Below, in pieces: positions 1-9,849 of a stretch of DNA of 51,273 bases. Position 1 is the stretch's first letter. Every line of letters starts with the position of its first letter. This DNA is from Phenylobacterium deserti. Its GTDB lineage: Bacteria > Pseudomonadota > Alphaproteobacteria > Caulobacterales > Caulobacteraceae. The position numbers were made by a program, and so were the translations under genes. The stretch lies in the NCBI GenBank assembly GCA_945883235.1, contig CAMCXF010000020.1, positions 1-51,273 of the forward strand. The letters run 5' to 3'. The notes below the pieces were generated by a model. That model ran no database searches. It saw only the letters and a program-made list of their open reading frames with translations, and was not told where the DNA came from.

Positions 1-1722
1 TTGAAATTCGGCGCGCGAAGCGCATTTCTGATCGGATCGGCGTTGACAGCAACGCTGCTGGCCACGAGCGCGAGCGCTCAACTCACTGAACAGAAATATA
101 GGCTGACAAAGGGTGACCCGAAAGTAGCCGGAGAGACCGGGCCCGTCCCGGGTCCCGCGGCGGCCCCCACGTATTCCAACGGCGTGGTCAGGTTTGGTTT
201 TGAGGGCATCAGCCAGTACGACGTGGCCTCTGTCGGTCGAAACTTCATCCCGCCGGATACCATCGCCGCTGCGGGCAAGACCCAGCTCGTACAGTTCACG
301 AACGGCGGCTTTGCCGTTTTCGACAAGGCGACGGGTGCCCGCACTGAATTCACGTCTGATACCGCCTTCTGGCAAGCAGCTGGGAGAACACTTGTTCCCA
401 ATGGCGATCAGCGGGTCATCTACAATGCTGACGCGGATCGTTGGCTCGCGATCGGCTTCGGTGCCAACACCAAGGACATCAATATCGCCGTTTCGGACAC
501 ATCAAACGCCTTGGGTCCCTGGAAGTCGACGCAGTTTGAAGGCTTTGCCCCCTTGGCGGCTGGTGCCCGTACGCTGGCGGACTTTCCGACCCTGGCGATG
601 GACAAGAACGCGGTCTACATCGGTACCAACGACTTCGGGGCATCGACGGTGGGCGGACCCACCAATTTCCGCGGCACCACACTTAACGTCATTCCCCTAG
701 GCGACCTGTTCAAAGCCAACCTCAGCGACCCGTCCACGGCGGGTAACGTCCAGTTCCGGACAGCGTTTACCGGCGGACCCGGGGACGACTACACGCGCGG
801 CTTCGCCATCCAGGGGGTCAACAGCTCCGAAAATTCAACGACCGGCAACATCATCGCCGCCTCGATCAATGACTTCGGCCTGACCCGGTACGACATCACA
901 AACGCCGGCACTGCGGGTGCCCTCCGGACGCTGACAACGTCAACGACGATCGGGACCGACTACACGTTCAATGACCCCGCCCGCCAACCTTCTGTCGACA
1001 TCGCCGCGAACCGGCGTGTCATCGACTCCTTCGGTGACCAGATCGGATCCAGCGCCTGGGAGGTCGATGGACGCATCTACTCCGTCCATACCGTCACCGA
1101 TAATGGATCCGCCTTCACCTCGGTGCGCTACACGGTCCTGAACTCACTCACCAACGCGGTTCTGGACGAGGGCAGCATCGGCGGCGACGGTCTCTTTGAC
1201 TACTACCAGGGCTCGTTGGCTGTGAACGAATTCGGTCAGGTGGTGATCGGCTACAATCGCTCAGGTCTTGACGCTGCAACAGGCAGGATCACCCTGGCGG
1301 CGCGCACCTATTCAACCAGCAACATGGGCGAGCTGATGCAGGTCGGCGACGAAATCGTGCTCAGGGTCAGCGACACGGACGACTACCACAACGGCTCGTT
1401 GTTCGGGCAGGCCGCCGCAGGCCGCCAACGCTGGGCGGACTACAGTTCGGTCAGCCTCGACCCCGAGGACTCCAGCCTGTTCTGGCTGGCCGGCACCTTC
1501 GCGCGGGAATACAATCTGCCTCAGTTCGGCCATCCCGGCGGCAGCGGCGGTTCTCGCTGGGGCACCTTCATCGCGGCGATTGATTTTGATCGTTCGACCG
1601 GCGCTGTGCCGGAACCCAGTTCCTGGGCGATCATGATCCTGGGCATGGGCCTGGCTGGCGCAGGCCTGCGGCGGCGCAGGTATCTGCAGATGGTCTCCAG
1701 CCTGCCTCAATCCGCCGTATAG
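1..1722 (+). CDS. PEPxxWA-CTERM secreted protein (573 aa)
   Basis: A large exported protein of unknown function. It has a Sec signal peptide at residues 1-26 (basic start, hydrophobic core, ASA-Q cleavage site). Its C-terminus has the full tripartite sorting signal: PEPSSWA from residue 537, a hydrophobic segment and an RRRR cluster. Proteins with this tail are thought to be processed by an exosortase-type enzyme and delivered to the outer surface or matrix. The body is rich in Gly, Thr, Asp and Asn and looks beta-rich, but I recognise no catalytic domain. The TTG start is the first base of the window; the signal peptide beginning right there supports it as the true start. Thirteen residues follow the basic cluster, a little more than usual. 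No sortase gene is nearby. Confidence 0.85.
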   Translation: MKFGARSAFLIGSALTATLLATSASAQLTEQKYRLTKGDPKVAGETGPVPGPAAAPTYSNGVVRFGFEGISQYDVASVGRNFIPPDTIAAAGKTQLVQFTNGGFAVFDKATGARTEFTSDTAFWQAAGRTLVPNGDQRVIYNADADRWLAIGFGANTKDINIAVSDTSNALGPWKSTQFEGFAPLAAGARTLADFPTLAMDKNAVYIGTNDFGASTVGGPTNFRGTTLNVIPLGDLFKANLSDPSTAGNVQFRTAFTGGPGDDYTRGFAIQGVNSSENSTTGNIIAASINDFGLTRYDITNAGTAGALRTLTTSTTIGTDYTFNDPARQPSVDIAANRRVIDSFGDQIGSSAWEVDGRIYSVHTVTDNGSAFTSVRYTVLNSLTNAVLDEGSIGGDGLFDYYQGSLAVNEFGQVVIGYNRSGLDAATGRITLAARTYSTSNMGELMQVGDEIVLRVSDTDDYHNGSLFGQAAAGRQRWADYSSVSLDPEDSSLFWLAGTFAREYNLPQFGHPGGSGGSRWGTFIAAIDFDRSTGAVPEPSSWAIMILGMGLAGAGLRRRRYLQMVSSLPQSAV

Positions 1723-1786
1723 TCGTGGTTCGCGCCGGTTCAGTGTCGATCCGGCGCGCCACACATTTCGAGCAGGGCGCAGGATA

Positions 1787-2209
1787 ATGTCAAATGATCG
1801 ATCCTACGTCTCACGCGCGATCCGGCTGATGATCGCGGGGTCCTTTATGATGAGTACAGGTGGTGCCCGGGCGGCTGTAGCGCCTCTGTCCGGAATGTGG
1901 GGCGGCGACCGCGCGGTGCTGACCCTGACAGCCGAGGGTGGCCGCCTAGAATTCGACTGCGGCTACGCCACCCTGTCCGGCCCGGTGGCGCTGGATCGAC
2001 GGGGTCGTTTCAAAGCAGCAGGTGTCTACTATCCCGAAAGCGGTGGCCCGGTCGACGCCGACGCCGCCCCCGCCCAATTGGCCGCGCGTTTCGACGGAAC
2101 TGTGTCAGGCACCAACCTGCATCTCAACTTCAAACAGGCCAAGGGCGGCGTGGACCAGGCTTTCGACATGGTAGCTGGAAAGCGCCAGAAACTCATCCGC
2201 TGCCTGTAG
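1787..2209 (+). CDS. small secreted hypothetical protein (140 aa)
   Basis: An unrecognised small protein. An N-terminal hydrophobic stretch with an ARA-A type cleavage site near residue 29 suggests export. The mature part is about 110 residues with alternating short hydrophobic segments (WGGDRAVLTLT, GRLEFDCGYATLSG, LHLNFKQ), as in small beta-barrel or lipocalin-like domains. It has two cysteines, one near residue 58 and one second from the end, which could form a disulphide. It lies 64 bp after the PEPxxWA-CTERM gene on the same strand. Codon use matches its neighbours, and no other frame here looks coding. Function unknown. Confidence 0.65.
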   Translation: MSNDRSYVSRAIRLMIAGSFMMSTGGARAAVAPLSGMWGGDRAVLTLTAEGGRLEFDCGYATLSGPVALDRRGRFKAAGVYYPESGGPVDADAAPAQLAARFDGTVSGTNLHLNFKQAKGGVDQAFDMVAGKRQKLIRCL

Positions 2210-2294
2210 GCATTGACACCCTCTGCGACAGGCAACCCACCACTTTCCGCTGCGACACGGTTGACCCGGCCTCGCTCACAGTGAGCATGCGCCC

Positions 2295-3329
2295 ATGACT
2301 GATCTTCCGATCCGCGACGTTGTCCCCGCCCACCGGTTTGACGAGGCGCGTCTGGCCGCCTGGATGACCGCCAATGTCGACGGCTATCAAGGGCCCCTGC
2401 GCGTCCAGCAGTTTCAGGGCGGTGCCTCCAACCCGACGTTCCTGCTGACCGCCGGCGATGGCCACCTCTATGTCCTGCGCAAGAAGCCACCGGGCCAACT
2501 GCTCTCCAGCGCCCACCAGGTCGACCGCGAGTACCGCGTCATGAAGGCGCTCCACGGCCACATCCCCGTCCCGGTCATGCGTGCACTTTGTGAAGACCCC
2601 GAGGTGATCGGCGCCACCTTCTATGTGATGGACTATCTGGAAGGCCGCATCTTCCGCGACGCCACGCTGCCCGGCCTTGAGCCCGCCGAGCGCGCCGCCA
2701 TCTACGACGACCTCAACGCCACCCTGGCCAAGCTGCACAAGGTCGACTTCGAAGCCGTGGGCCTCGGCGACTATGGCCGCCCCGGCAACTATTTCGAACG
2801 CCAGGTCGCCCGCTGGACCCGCCAGTACCGCGACGCCCAGACCGAAGAGATCCCGGCCATGGAGGCCCTGATCGCCGAACTGCCCGGCCGAATTCCGGCG
2901 GACCAATCCGTGACCATCGCCCACGGCGACTACCGGCTGGAAAACGTGATGTACCATCCCACCGAGCCCCGCATCATCGCGGTGCTGGACTGGGAGCTCT
3001 CCACCATTGGCCACCCGCTGGCCGACATCGCCTACAATGGCTTCATCTGGCGCAGCCACTCACCCGGCTGGGGCAGTCTCGACGGCGTCGATTTCGCCAC
3101 CTGCGGCATTCCCACCGAAGCGGCCTATGTCGCCGCCTACTGCCGCCGCACCGGTCGCGATGCCATTGCCGACTGGCCGTTCTACATGGCCTTCGGGATC
3201 TTCCGGCTGGCGTCGATTTCCCAGGGTGTCTATCGCCGCATCCTGGGCGGCAACGCCTCGACCGAGCGCGAGGCGATCAACGGCACGCCGACGCTGGCCG
3301 AGCAGTCGCTGGAAATCCTGCGAGGCTGA
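2295..3329 (+). CDS. phosphotransferase family protein (APH / ACAD10-like kinase)
   Basis: A 344-residue protein of the aminoglycoside phosphotransferase/choline kinase fold. The catalytic loop is visible as HGDYRLEN near residue 208 and the metal-binding motif as LDWE near residue 227. An N-terminal lobe with a GGASNPTFLL nucleotide-binding turn lies near residue 40. This subgroup is similar to the kinase domain of ACAD10 and usually occurs in genomes rich in acyl-CoA dehydrogenases, where it is thought to phosphorylate hydroxy-acyl compounds. This window has four acyl-CoA dehydrogenases at 40-48.6 kb, though they are not adjacent. An antibiotic substrate is less likely. The gene ends just before a hairpin that separates it from the convergent gene. 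Confidence 0.85.
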   Translation: MTDLPIRDVVPAHRFDEARLAAWMTANVDGYQGPLRVQQFQGGASNPTFLLTAGDGHLYVLRKKPPGQLLSSAHQVDREYRVMKALHGHIPVPVMRALCEDPEVIGATFYVMDYLEGRIFRDATLPGLEPAERAAIYDDLNATLAKLHKVDFEAVGLGDYGRPGNYFERQVARWTRQYRDAQTEEIPAMEALIAELPGRIPADQSVTIAHGDYRLENVMYHPTEPRIIAVLDWELSTIGHPLADIAYNGFIWRSHSPGWGSLDGVDFATCGIPTEAAYVAAYCRRTGRDAIADWPFYMAFGIFRLASISQGVYRRILGGNASTEREAINGTPTLAEQSLEILRG

Positions 3330-3348
3330 CGTCGTCCAGTGACGAAAA

Positions 3349-3372
3349 AGCCCCGGCGGTAAGGCCGGGGCT
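3349..3372 (-). terminator. intrinsic terminator between convergent genes
   Basis: An 8-bp GC-rich stem (AGCCCCGG at 3349-3356 with CCGGGGCT at 3365-3372) with an 8-nt loop. Read on the minus strand it is followed by TTTTTCGTC, a good U-tract, so it mainly ends the minus-strand PEPxxWA-CTERM gene. On the plus strand only CTTCAG follows, so it is weaker for the kinase gene. Confidence 0.85.
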
Positions 3373-3397
3373 CTTCAGTTGCTGCCCGCGTGGCGTT

Positions 3398-4258
3398 TCA
3401 GCCGCGAACGAGCACGTCGCCACGCCACAGCTTGAACGCCCCCGAAACCACACCTGAGACGCGGTTGATGGCACTGTGGTCGTCTGGCGCGAAGAACTCT
3501 TCTGTCAGGACCCGATCCTCTGCGATCGCTTCTTCCAGACGATAGGTCGTTTCGCCACGCTGGCGGCGCATCATCATGCCGGCTGCACCAAAGCCCATGA
3601 TCATCATCGCCCAGGTTGCCGGTTCGGGGACGGCTGTGACTGTACCCGCCAGACCGGTGGAGTCATTCCAGATTGCACCGGCGCGGTTGACCCGGAAGTC
3701 GATGTTGCCGCCAGCCGCCAAGGATGCAACGCCGTTGAAAGTTGCTGTATCAAAGAGCGTTAAGCTGAGAACAACAGGTGCACCGCCAGCAAGGATCGAT
3801 ACACCGGACGGGCTGATATCCAGAACCTGGAAGAAACCGCTGAAATTGTAGGAGCCGGCCGTCGGCGCTGTGAACCGAACAATGCTGTCGATACTGACAT
3901 TCATAGCCGGTTGAACTGCACCAGGGTGCACATTCAGGACATTGTTCGGATGTCTGACCGTTCCATAGTCGACTTGGCCAGCGGTCGTGTTTTTAATGAC
4001 CGTGGGGACGCCGTACTCAAAGTTGCCGTCAGGCGTATTCCAGCAACTAAGGCCGGTCCCGCAAGCGGTGTTGGTTGTGTAGGCTTGAAAGCCTGTACCG
4101 GCGTCCCAGCCATAGCTCCAGACGCCGTTCACGACCGTTGACTGGGTCGACGAGAAGTCCGCAACCGCGTCCCATGTCGTCGCAGCGAGAGAGGGGGTCG
4201 CGGCGAGTGCGAGCGTTGCTACAGCCGCTGCGGCCGTCGCCAATTTCAAGACGTTCAT
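3398..4258 (-). CDS. PEPxxWA-CTERM protein with a C-terminal extension
   Basis: A 286-residue exported protein. I start it at the ATG of MNVLKLAT, because a clean signal peptide (cleavage after SLA, residue 26) begins there; the longer open frame adds 22 unlikely residues. The mature domain is Gly/Thr/Asn-rich and resembles the beta-sandwich part of other PEP-CTERM proteins. The sorting signal PEPATWA starts near residue 211 and is followed by a hydrophobic segment and RRQR. Unusually, 52 mostly acidic residues follow the basic cluster before the stop, where these proteins normally end within about ten. The extension may be real or may come from loss of an early stop. Function unknown. Confidence 0.8.
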   Translation of the reverse strand: MNVLKLATAAAAVATLALAATPSLAATTWDAVADFSSTQSTVVNGVWSYGWDAGTGFQAYTTNTACGTGLSCWNTPDGNFEYGVPTVIKNTTAGQVDYGTVRHPNNVLNVHPGAVQPAMNVSIDSIVRFTAPTAGSYNFSGFFQVLDISPSGVSILAGGAPVVLSLTLFDTATFNGVASLAAGGNIDFRVNRAGAIWNDSTGLAGTVTAVPEPATWAMMIMGFGAAGMMMRRQRGETTYRLEEAIAEDRVLTEEFFAPDDHSAINRVSGVVSGAFKLWRGDVLVRG

Positions 4259-4512
4259 CACTGAGTTCCCGAGTCTGTTTTTCCAAGCGAAAACAAACGT
4301 TGTAACCAGTGAGCATGCCTTCAAAAGACGTGCAATTGACTTCGCCTCTCAGGGGAATGAGCAGAACACGTCCGGTTGAGCCAGAGGCCGCTGTTCATGT
4401 TCGCGTCACCGGCGGGCCTTCGCCTACTTTGGTTCAAAACAAACACGTCGGGCCAGGATCTGAGCGCGCACGAAAGAGGGACCCCAAGGGCCCCGGGTCA
4501 GGCTAGGGGCGG
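4259..4512. other. upstream region of the PEPxxWA-CTERM gene
   Basis: Less GC-rich than its surroundings near 4270-4350, as expected for a promoter region of the minus-strand gene. GGGAA lies about 8 bases upstream of its ATG. No open frame here has a convincing start, and I could not assign a -35/-10 pair with confidence. Confidence 0.4.
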
Positions 4513-4617
4513 TCAGGCACCAAGGCTGGCGGACCCGAAGGCGGCGATCAGGCCAAGGGCCATCAGGAAGGTCGGGACGAAACGGTCGAGAGCGCGTTCG
4601 AAGCGGATGAAAGTCAT
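4513..4617 (-). CDS. candidate 34-residue single-span membrane protein
   Basis: A short frame starting MTFIRFERALDRFVPTFLMA and ending in a hydrophobic helix rich in Leu, Ala, Gly and Ile (about residues 14-33). It is a basic, amphipathic N-terminus followed by one membrane span, a layout common among small bacterial membrane proteins. Evidence against: the ribosome binding site is weak and the frame stays open far upstream with non-protein-like sequence. It stands alone in an otherwise empty 690-bp gap. Function unknown. Confidence 0.4.
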   Translation of the reverse strand: MTFIRFERALDRFVPTFLMALGLIAAFGSASLGA

Positions 4618-4952
4618 GACACACACCGTGGGGTCTTTGCGAGGAACCCCGGGGGAGCGGGGCTGTCCGTCTGGACAACCTCTCTGTAGCGAAATCTGAA
4701 CACTGCATAGATCACCAATTTCACAGACCCGATATGCGTTTTCGCATGCTCGATCTGACGACCTGCGGAGCGTGACATGAGTGATGGCGCGCTTTGGCTT
4801 GCCTGACGCCCGCGCGCTAACTCCCGACGGCATACATCGCCTACGTCCGCTGCGGGTCGGGCGCGGTCCTGTCGGCTCACATCGCAACGTGGCTGATCGG
4901 CAGGAAGGTTTTCGCCGCCTTTCCACCCGCGGCAGGGGTCCAGCTGCTCACC
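4618..4952. other. intergenic, no supported gene
   Basis: Contains several GC-rich short inverted repeats and a moderately AT-rich patch at 4690-4760 that could hold a promoter for the small minus-strand frame. The longer open frames on both strands have Arg/Pro/Ser-rich translations typical of non-coding GC-rich DNA. Confidence 0.5.
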
Positions 4953-5990
4953 TCACAGTGTCGGATCATCCCCCACCCGCACCAGCATCTTGCCGAAGTT
5001 GCCGCCCTTGAGCATCTCGGCAAATGCCGCCGGCACAGTCTCCAGCCCCTCGCGCATATCCTCCAGATAGCGGACCTTGCCGTCCGCCACCCAGCCCGCC
5101 ATCTCGCTCAGGAAGGCATCGTGGTGGTCCGCCACGTAGTCGCCGACGAACAGGTCCTTCACGGTCACGCCGCGCGCAGTAAAAATCGCCTCGCCCCGCT
5201 TCATCAATTCGGCCCGGCCATCCACGCCAGCGGCATCACCATAGTGGGCGATCAGGCCGCAGATGGTCATCCGCGCGCCGGGGTTGAACAGTGGCAGCAC
5301 CGCGTCAAACACAGCCCCGCCCACATTCTCGAAATAGACGTCGGCCCCATCCGGACAGGCGGCGCGCAGATCGTCCGCAAAGGTTGGCGACAGGTGCGAA
5401 ACACAGGCGTCGTAGCCCAACTCCTCCACCACGAACCGGCACTTCTCCTCCCGCCCGGCGATGCCCACCACACGGGCGCCGCGCAGCTTCGCCAACTGGC
5501 CGGCGATCTGGCCGACCCCGCCGGACGCCGCCGAGACCACCGCTGTCTCGCCGGCTTTCGGATCACCCTGCAGGATCATCCCTGCGTAGGCCGTCAGCCC
5601 CAGCATCCCCAGCACGCCCACCGCCCAGGAAATCCGCCCCAGGGCCGGGTCAAGCTTGCGCGGCACCATGTACGACGGCCGCGGCACGCCCTCGCCCATC
5701 AGCCCATAGGCCGACCAGCCGTTGGTGTTGAACACCAGATCACCCGCCGCCAGCCCATCGATGTGGCTCTCCACCACTTGGGCGACCGTGCGAGCATGGC
5801 AAGGCGCACCCTTGGGCTCCACGCCGCGCCGCTTGTAGCCCCACTGATAGGGGTCGAGGGACACGTAGATGGTCCGCGTCAGCGCCTGCCCGGGACCAGG
5901 CCTCGGCATGGCCTCTTCGCGCAGCTCAAACGTCTCCACGTCCGGCCATGCGCCCACGGGCTTGTCGGACAGGGTCCAGTATCGGTTCAT
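4953..5990 (-). CDS. NADP-dependent medium-chain oxidoreductase (CurA/PTGR-like)
   Basis: A 345-residue zinc-independent member of the medium-chain dehydrogenase/reductase superfamily, closest in layout to the leukotriene B4 12-hydroxydehydrogenase/curcumin reductase group, which reduces alpha,beta-unsaturated ketones and aldehydes with NADPH. The N-terminal catalytic domain has SLDPYQWGY near residue 44, the counterpart of the family's SVDPYMRGR motif. The Rossmann domain carries ASGGVGQ at about residues 155-161. Structural zinc ligands of alcohol dehydrogenases are absent, as expected. It is transcribed alone and diverges from the MFS transporter gene with about 135 bp between them. Cytoplasmic; the natural substrate is unknown. 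Confidence 0.88.
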   Translation of the reverse strand: MNRYWTLSDKPVGAWPDVETFELREEAMPRPGPGQALTRTIYVSLDPYQWGYKRRGVEPKGAPCHARTVAQVVESHIDGLAAGDLVFNTNGWSAYGLMGEGVPRPSYMVPRKLDPALGRISWAVGVLGMLGLTAYAGMILQGDPKAGETAVVSAASGGVGQIAGQLAKLRGARVVGIAGREEKCRFVVEELGYDACVSHLSPTFADDLRAACPDGADVYFENVGGAVFDAVLPLFNPGARMTICGLIAHYGDAAGVDGRAELMKRGEAIFTARGVTVKDLFVGDYVADHHDAFLSEMAGWVADGKVRYLEDMREGLETVPAAFAEMLKGGNFGKMLVRVGDDPTL

Positions 5991-6124
5991 GATGCGGCGC
6001 TCCGGATGGGCGACGATCTAAGGGGCCGCCGGGCACCTTGGCAATCGCAACCCTGCGAGCGTTGTGGAACCGGCCGAGCCTCGCTAGCGTGAAGCATCGC
6101 AAACCGGCGACGAGACCTCACAGC

Positions 6125-7555
6125 ATGAGCGCCACCACGGACGCCGCCCCCGACGGCCACACCCAGGGCTTCGGGACCCGAAGCTACCGGACCTATGTGC
6201 TGAACGTCCTGCTGCTGATCTACATCCTGAATTTCATCGACCGAAGCCTGCTGTCGGTGGTTTCGCCGCAGATGAAACCGGAACTCGGCATCTCCGACAC
6301 AGCCTTCGGTCTGCTGACCGGGTTCGGGTTCGCGCTGCTCTACACCCTCGTCGGCATTCCCCTGGCCCAGTTCTCCGAGACCCGCAGCCGGGTGACGATC
6401 ATGGCGGTGTGCGTCGCACTCTGGTCGGTGATGACGGCGCTGTGCGGGCTCTCCGCCGAGGTGACAATCGGCTCGGTCACCATCGGCGCCTTCTGGATCC
6501 TGCTGGCCTGTCGGGTCGGTGTCGGCATCGGTGAGGCTGGCTGCACACCACCGGCCAACTCACTGATCGCAGACTACTTCCCGCCGGTCAGCCGGTCGAC
6601 CGCGCTCGGCTACTACGCCATGGGTGTCACCCTGGGCGGCATGCTGGCCAATCTACTGGGCGGCCCGATCACCGACGCCTTTGGCTGGCGCATCGCCTTC
6701 CTGGTCCTGGGCCTGCCCGGCGTCGCCGTCGCCCTGCTGATGAAGCTGACCGTCAAGGAGCCACCCCGTGGCTACACCGACCCGCCCGGCACGGTGCGGC
6801 GAGCCCGCGTACCGTTCGCCGAGGGTTTCCGCGAGCTGGCGTCCAAGCGCTCCTGGTGGACCAACGCCATCGCCGCCACCTTCGCTTCGTTCTGCGGCTA
6901 TGGAATCTCGTCGTTCCAGTCGCTGTTCGTCAATCGCACCTTTGGACTTTCGGCCGGGGAAGCTGCGGTCTGGATCAACGTGCCGGCCGCACTCGCCGGT
7001 TCCATAGGTGCCCTCGCGACCGGCTGGCTGGCTGAACGCCTGTCGCGTCGGTACCCGAACGCCATCGCCTGGCTACCAGGCTACGGCATGATCCTGGCCG
7101 TACCCTTCTATGTACTGGCCTTCAGCACCGACAACCTGTGGATCTGCGCCATCGGGCTCTGCTTGGGCGGCCTCTCCAAATATGGCTACCTCGCCGCGCA
7201 ATACACCATCGGCCAGGGCGTGGTCTCAGCCCAGGTGCGGGCCGTTTCCACCGCCGTCATGCTCTTCGTCATCAATCTGTTTGGCTACGGCTTCGGGCCG
7301 CTGTTCATCGGGGCCCTCAGCGACGGTATCTTCCGCAAGATTGTCACCGACCTCGGCGCCACCGAACTGACCCGCAAGGCCTGCGAGGGTGCCGCCCGCA
7401 CCGCGCTCTCGCCGGAACTCCAGAGCGTGTGCAGTATCGCCCACCCAGAGAGCCTGCAGAACGCCCTGATGGTCACCTCGCTCCTCTACGCCGCAGGCGG
7501 CGGCTTCTTCCTGCTGACCTGCCGCTGGCTTCAGAACGACATGGTGACGAAGTAG
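6125..7555 (+). CDS. spinster-type MFS transporter
   Basis: A 476-residue, 12-helix inner-membrane transporter of the major facilitator superfamily. The first helix region carries the NFIDRSLLSVV signature, and the N-terminal half matches the spinster-like subgroup common in Sphingomonadales and Caulobacterales (GISDTAFGLLTGFGFALLYT; RVGVGIGEAGCTPPANSL, including the helix-4/5 Arg and GEAG motif). The start was set at the ATG of MSATTDAAPDG because upstream in-frame sequence is basic and unlike a protein start. Substrates of such carriers are usually lipids, organic acids or siderophore-like molecules; none can be deduced here. It diverges from the CurA-like reductase. Confidence 0.87.
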   Translation: MSATTDAAPDGHTQGFGTRSYRTYVLNVLLLIYILNFIDRSLLSVVSPQMKPELGISDTAFGLLTGFGFALLYTLVGIPLAQFSETRSRVTIMAVCVALWSVMTALCGLSAEVTIGSVTIGAFWILLACRVGVGIGEAGCTPPANSLIADYFPPVSRSTALGYYAMGVTLGGMLANLLGGPITDAFGWRIAFLVLGLPGVAVALLMKLTVKEPPRGYTDPPGTVRRARVPFAEGFRELASKRSWWTNAIAATFASFCGYGISSFQSLFVNRTFGLSAGEAAVWINVPAALAGSIGALATGWLAERLSRRYPNAIAWLPGYGMILAVPFYVLAFSTDNLWICAIGLCLGGLSKYGYLAAQYTIGQGVVSAQVRAVSTAVMLFVINLFGYGFGPLFIGALSDGIFRKIVTDLGATELTRKACEGAARTALSPELQSVCSIAHPESLQNALMVTSLLYAAGGGFFLLTCRWLQNDMVTK

Positions 7556-7603
7556 GACCGGGGCCTATCGCGCCCCGCCTCGAGTCCCGCTAGAACCCCG
7601 CCC

Positions 7604-9823
7604 ATGAGCTCCGCCCCCGCCAAAAGCCTCGCCGACAAGGCCGCCGAATACGGCCTGAAACCGGACGAATACGCCCTCATCGTCACGCGGCTTAATCGCG
7701 AGCCCAACGACGTTGAGCTGGGCGTGTTCTCGGTGATGTGGTCCGAGCACTGCTCGTACAAATCCAGCCGCAAGCATCTCGGCAAGTTCCCCACCACCGG
7801 CCCCCGTGTGATCTGCGGCCCGGGCGAGAACGCCGGCGTCATCGACATCGGCGACGGCCAGGCCTGCATCTTCAAGATGGAGAGCCACAATCACCCGTCC
7901 TACATCGAGCCCTATCAGGGCGCGGCCACTGGCGTCGGCGGCATCATGCGCGACGTTTTCACCATGGGCGCCCGGCCCATAGCGCTTCTGAACGCCCTGC
8001 GGTTCGGCGATCCCAGCCATCCCAAAACCAAACGGCTGGTTTCCGGCGTGGTCTCCGGCATCGGCGGCTACGGCAACTGCGTCGGCGTGCCTACGGTGGC
8101 CGGTGAGACCAACTTCCACCGCGGCTATGACGGCAACATCCTGGTCAACGCCATGTGCGTGGGCCTGGCTGACGCGGACAAGATCTTCTACTCCGCTGCG
8201 CCCGCCGCCGGTCTGGCCGTGGTCTATTTCGGTTCCAAGACCGGCCGCGACGGAATCCATGGTGCCACCATGGCCAGCCAGGAATTCGACGACGCCTCGG
8301 ACGAAAAACGCCCCACCGTGCAGGTCGGTGACCCCTTCGCCGAGAAACTGCTGATCGAGGCAACCCTTGAACTGATGGCGTCCGGTGCCGTCGCCGCCAT
8401 CCAGGACATGGGCGCCGCCGGCCTTACCTCCTCGTCTGTCGAGATGGCCGGCAAGGGCCAGGTCGGCATTGAGCTCGACCTCGACATGGTGCCCCAGCGG
8501 GAAGAGGGCATGAGCGCGTATGAGATGATGCTGTCAGAGAGCCAGGAACGGATGCTGGCGGTCCTGAAGCCCGGCCGCGAGAACGACGGCCACGCGATCT
8601 TCGAAAAATGGGGCCTGGACGCCGCGGTGATCGGCTGGACCACCGACACCGGCCACATCGTGCTCAAGCACAAGGGCGAGATCGTCTGCGACATCCCGCT
8701 GGCCCCACTGGCCGAGGACGCCCCGCTCTACGACCGGCCGTGGGTGGAGCCTACGCTGCAGCCCCGTTTGTCTCCCGCCGATGTTCCGGCCCCTACGGAC
8801 TGGAAGGCCGCGATCCTCACCGTGATGAGCGCCCCGGACATGGCCTCAAAGCGCTGGCTCTGGGAGCAGTACGACCGCCACGTGATGGCAGACACGCTGG
8901 AAGACTCAGCAACCGGCGCCGACGCCGGCATTGTGCGCGTGCACGGCGGGCGCAAGGCGCTGGCCATGACCTCCGACGTCACCCCCCGCTATGTCCAGAA
9001 CGACCCCTATGAGGGCGGCAAGCAGGCCGTCGCCGAAGCGTGGCGCAATCTGACCTCCGTGGGCGCCGACCCGATCGCCATCACCGACAACCTCAACTTC
9101 GGTAACCCCGAGCGTCCCGAGATCATGGGCCAGATCGTCCGCGCCATCGACGGCATGGCCGAGGCCTGCCGCGTGCTCGACTTCCCCGTCGTGAGCGGCA
9201 ATGTCAGCCTCTATAACGAGACCAATGGTGCCGCGATCCCGCCGACGCCCACCGTTGGCGGCGTCGGCATCCTGCAGGACTACGCCAAACGCGCCGACTT
9301 CGCCTCGATGCAGCAGGGCGACGTGCTGGTGCTGGTCGGCACCACCGCCGGCGAGCTGGGGGCGTCCATGTATCTGCGCGAGGTGCTGGGCCGTGAAGAC
9401 GGCGCGCCGCCGCCCGTCGATCTAGCCGTGGAACGCCGCACCGGCGACATGATCCGCGCCCTGATCCTCGCCGGCGACCTGCGCACGGTTCACGACCTCT
9501 CCGACGGCGGCCTGATCGCCGCGGCGGCGGAAATGGCGCTGGCCTCGAACGTCGGCCTTGCCCTGAACTATCAGACCGACATCCCCGACCACGCCGCTTT
9601 CTTTGGTGAGGATCAGGCCCGATACCTTCTCGCCCTCAGCCATGACCAACTCGACGTGCTGGACGCAGCTGCCGAGGTCGCCGGGGTCGAGTACGCCATC
9701 GTCGGTCGGGCCGGTGGCGACGAGATCTCGTTCTCGGGCGCGGCGGGTTTCATCACGGCGATCGATCTCGAAGACCTGCGGACGACACACGAAAGCTGGC
9801 TGCCGGGATACATGGGGGAGTGA
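7604..9823 (+). CDS. purL: phosphoribosylformylglycinamidine synthase subunit PurL
   Basis: A 739-residue small-type PurL, the ATP-dependent synthetase subunit that turns FGAR into FGAM in purine synthesis together with PurS and PurQ, which are not in this window. Recognisable family segments include [13 protein letters not shown] near residue 44, KMESHNHPS near residue 91, [13 protein letters not shown] near residue 270 and the second-half [10 protein letters not shown] near residue 530. Length matches the bacterial small form (about 740 residues) and not the 1300-residue fused form. Cytoplasmic. In many Alphaproteobacteria purL is followed closely by bolA and grxD; here about 13.7 kb of other genes lies between. 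Confidence 0.97.
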   Translation: MSSAPAKSLADKAAEYGLKPDEYALIVTRLNREPNDVELGVFSVMWSEHCSYKSSRKHLGKFPTTGPRVICGPGENAGVIDIGDGQACIFKMESHNHPSYIEPYQGAATGVGGIMRDVFTMGARPIALLNALRFGDPSHPKTKRLVSGVVSGIGGYGNCVGVPTVAGETNFHRGYDGNILVNAMCVGLADADKIFYSAAPAAGLAVVYFGSKTGRDGIHGATMASQEFDDASDEKRPTVQVGDPFAEKLLIEATLELMASGAVAAIQDMGAAGLTSSSVEMAGKGQVGIELDLDMVPQREEGMSAYEMMLSESQERMLAVLKPGRENDGHAIFEKWGLDAAVIGWTTDTGHIVLKHKGEIVCDIPLAPLAEDAPLYDRPWVEPTLQPRLSPADVPAPTDWKAAILTVMSAPDMASKRWLWEQYDRHVMADTLEDSATGADAGIVRVHGGRKALAMTSDVTPRYVQNDPYEGGKQAVAEAWRNLTSVGADPIAITDNLNFGNPERPEIMGQIVRAIDGMAEACRVLDFPVVSGNVSLYNETNGAAIPPTPTVGGVGILQDYAKRADFASMQQGDVLVLVGTTAGELGASMYLREVLGREDGAPPPVDLAVERRTGDMIRALILAGDLRTVHDLSDGGLIAAAAEMALASNVGLALNYQTDIPDHAAFFGEDQARYLLALSHDQLDVLDAAAEVAGVEYAIVGRAGGDEISFSGAAGFITAIDLEDLRTTHESWLPGYMGE

Positions 9824-9849
9824 GTTGATCCCCGCTTTCCCTCTATTTG

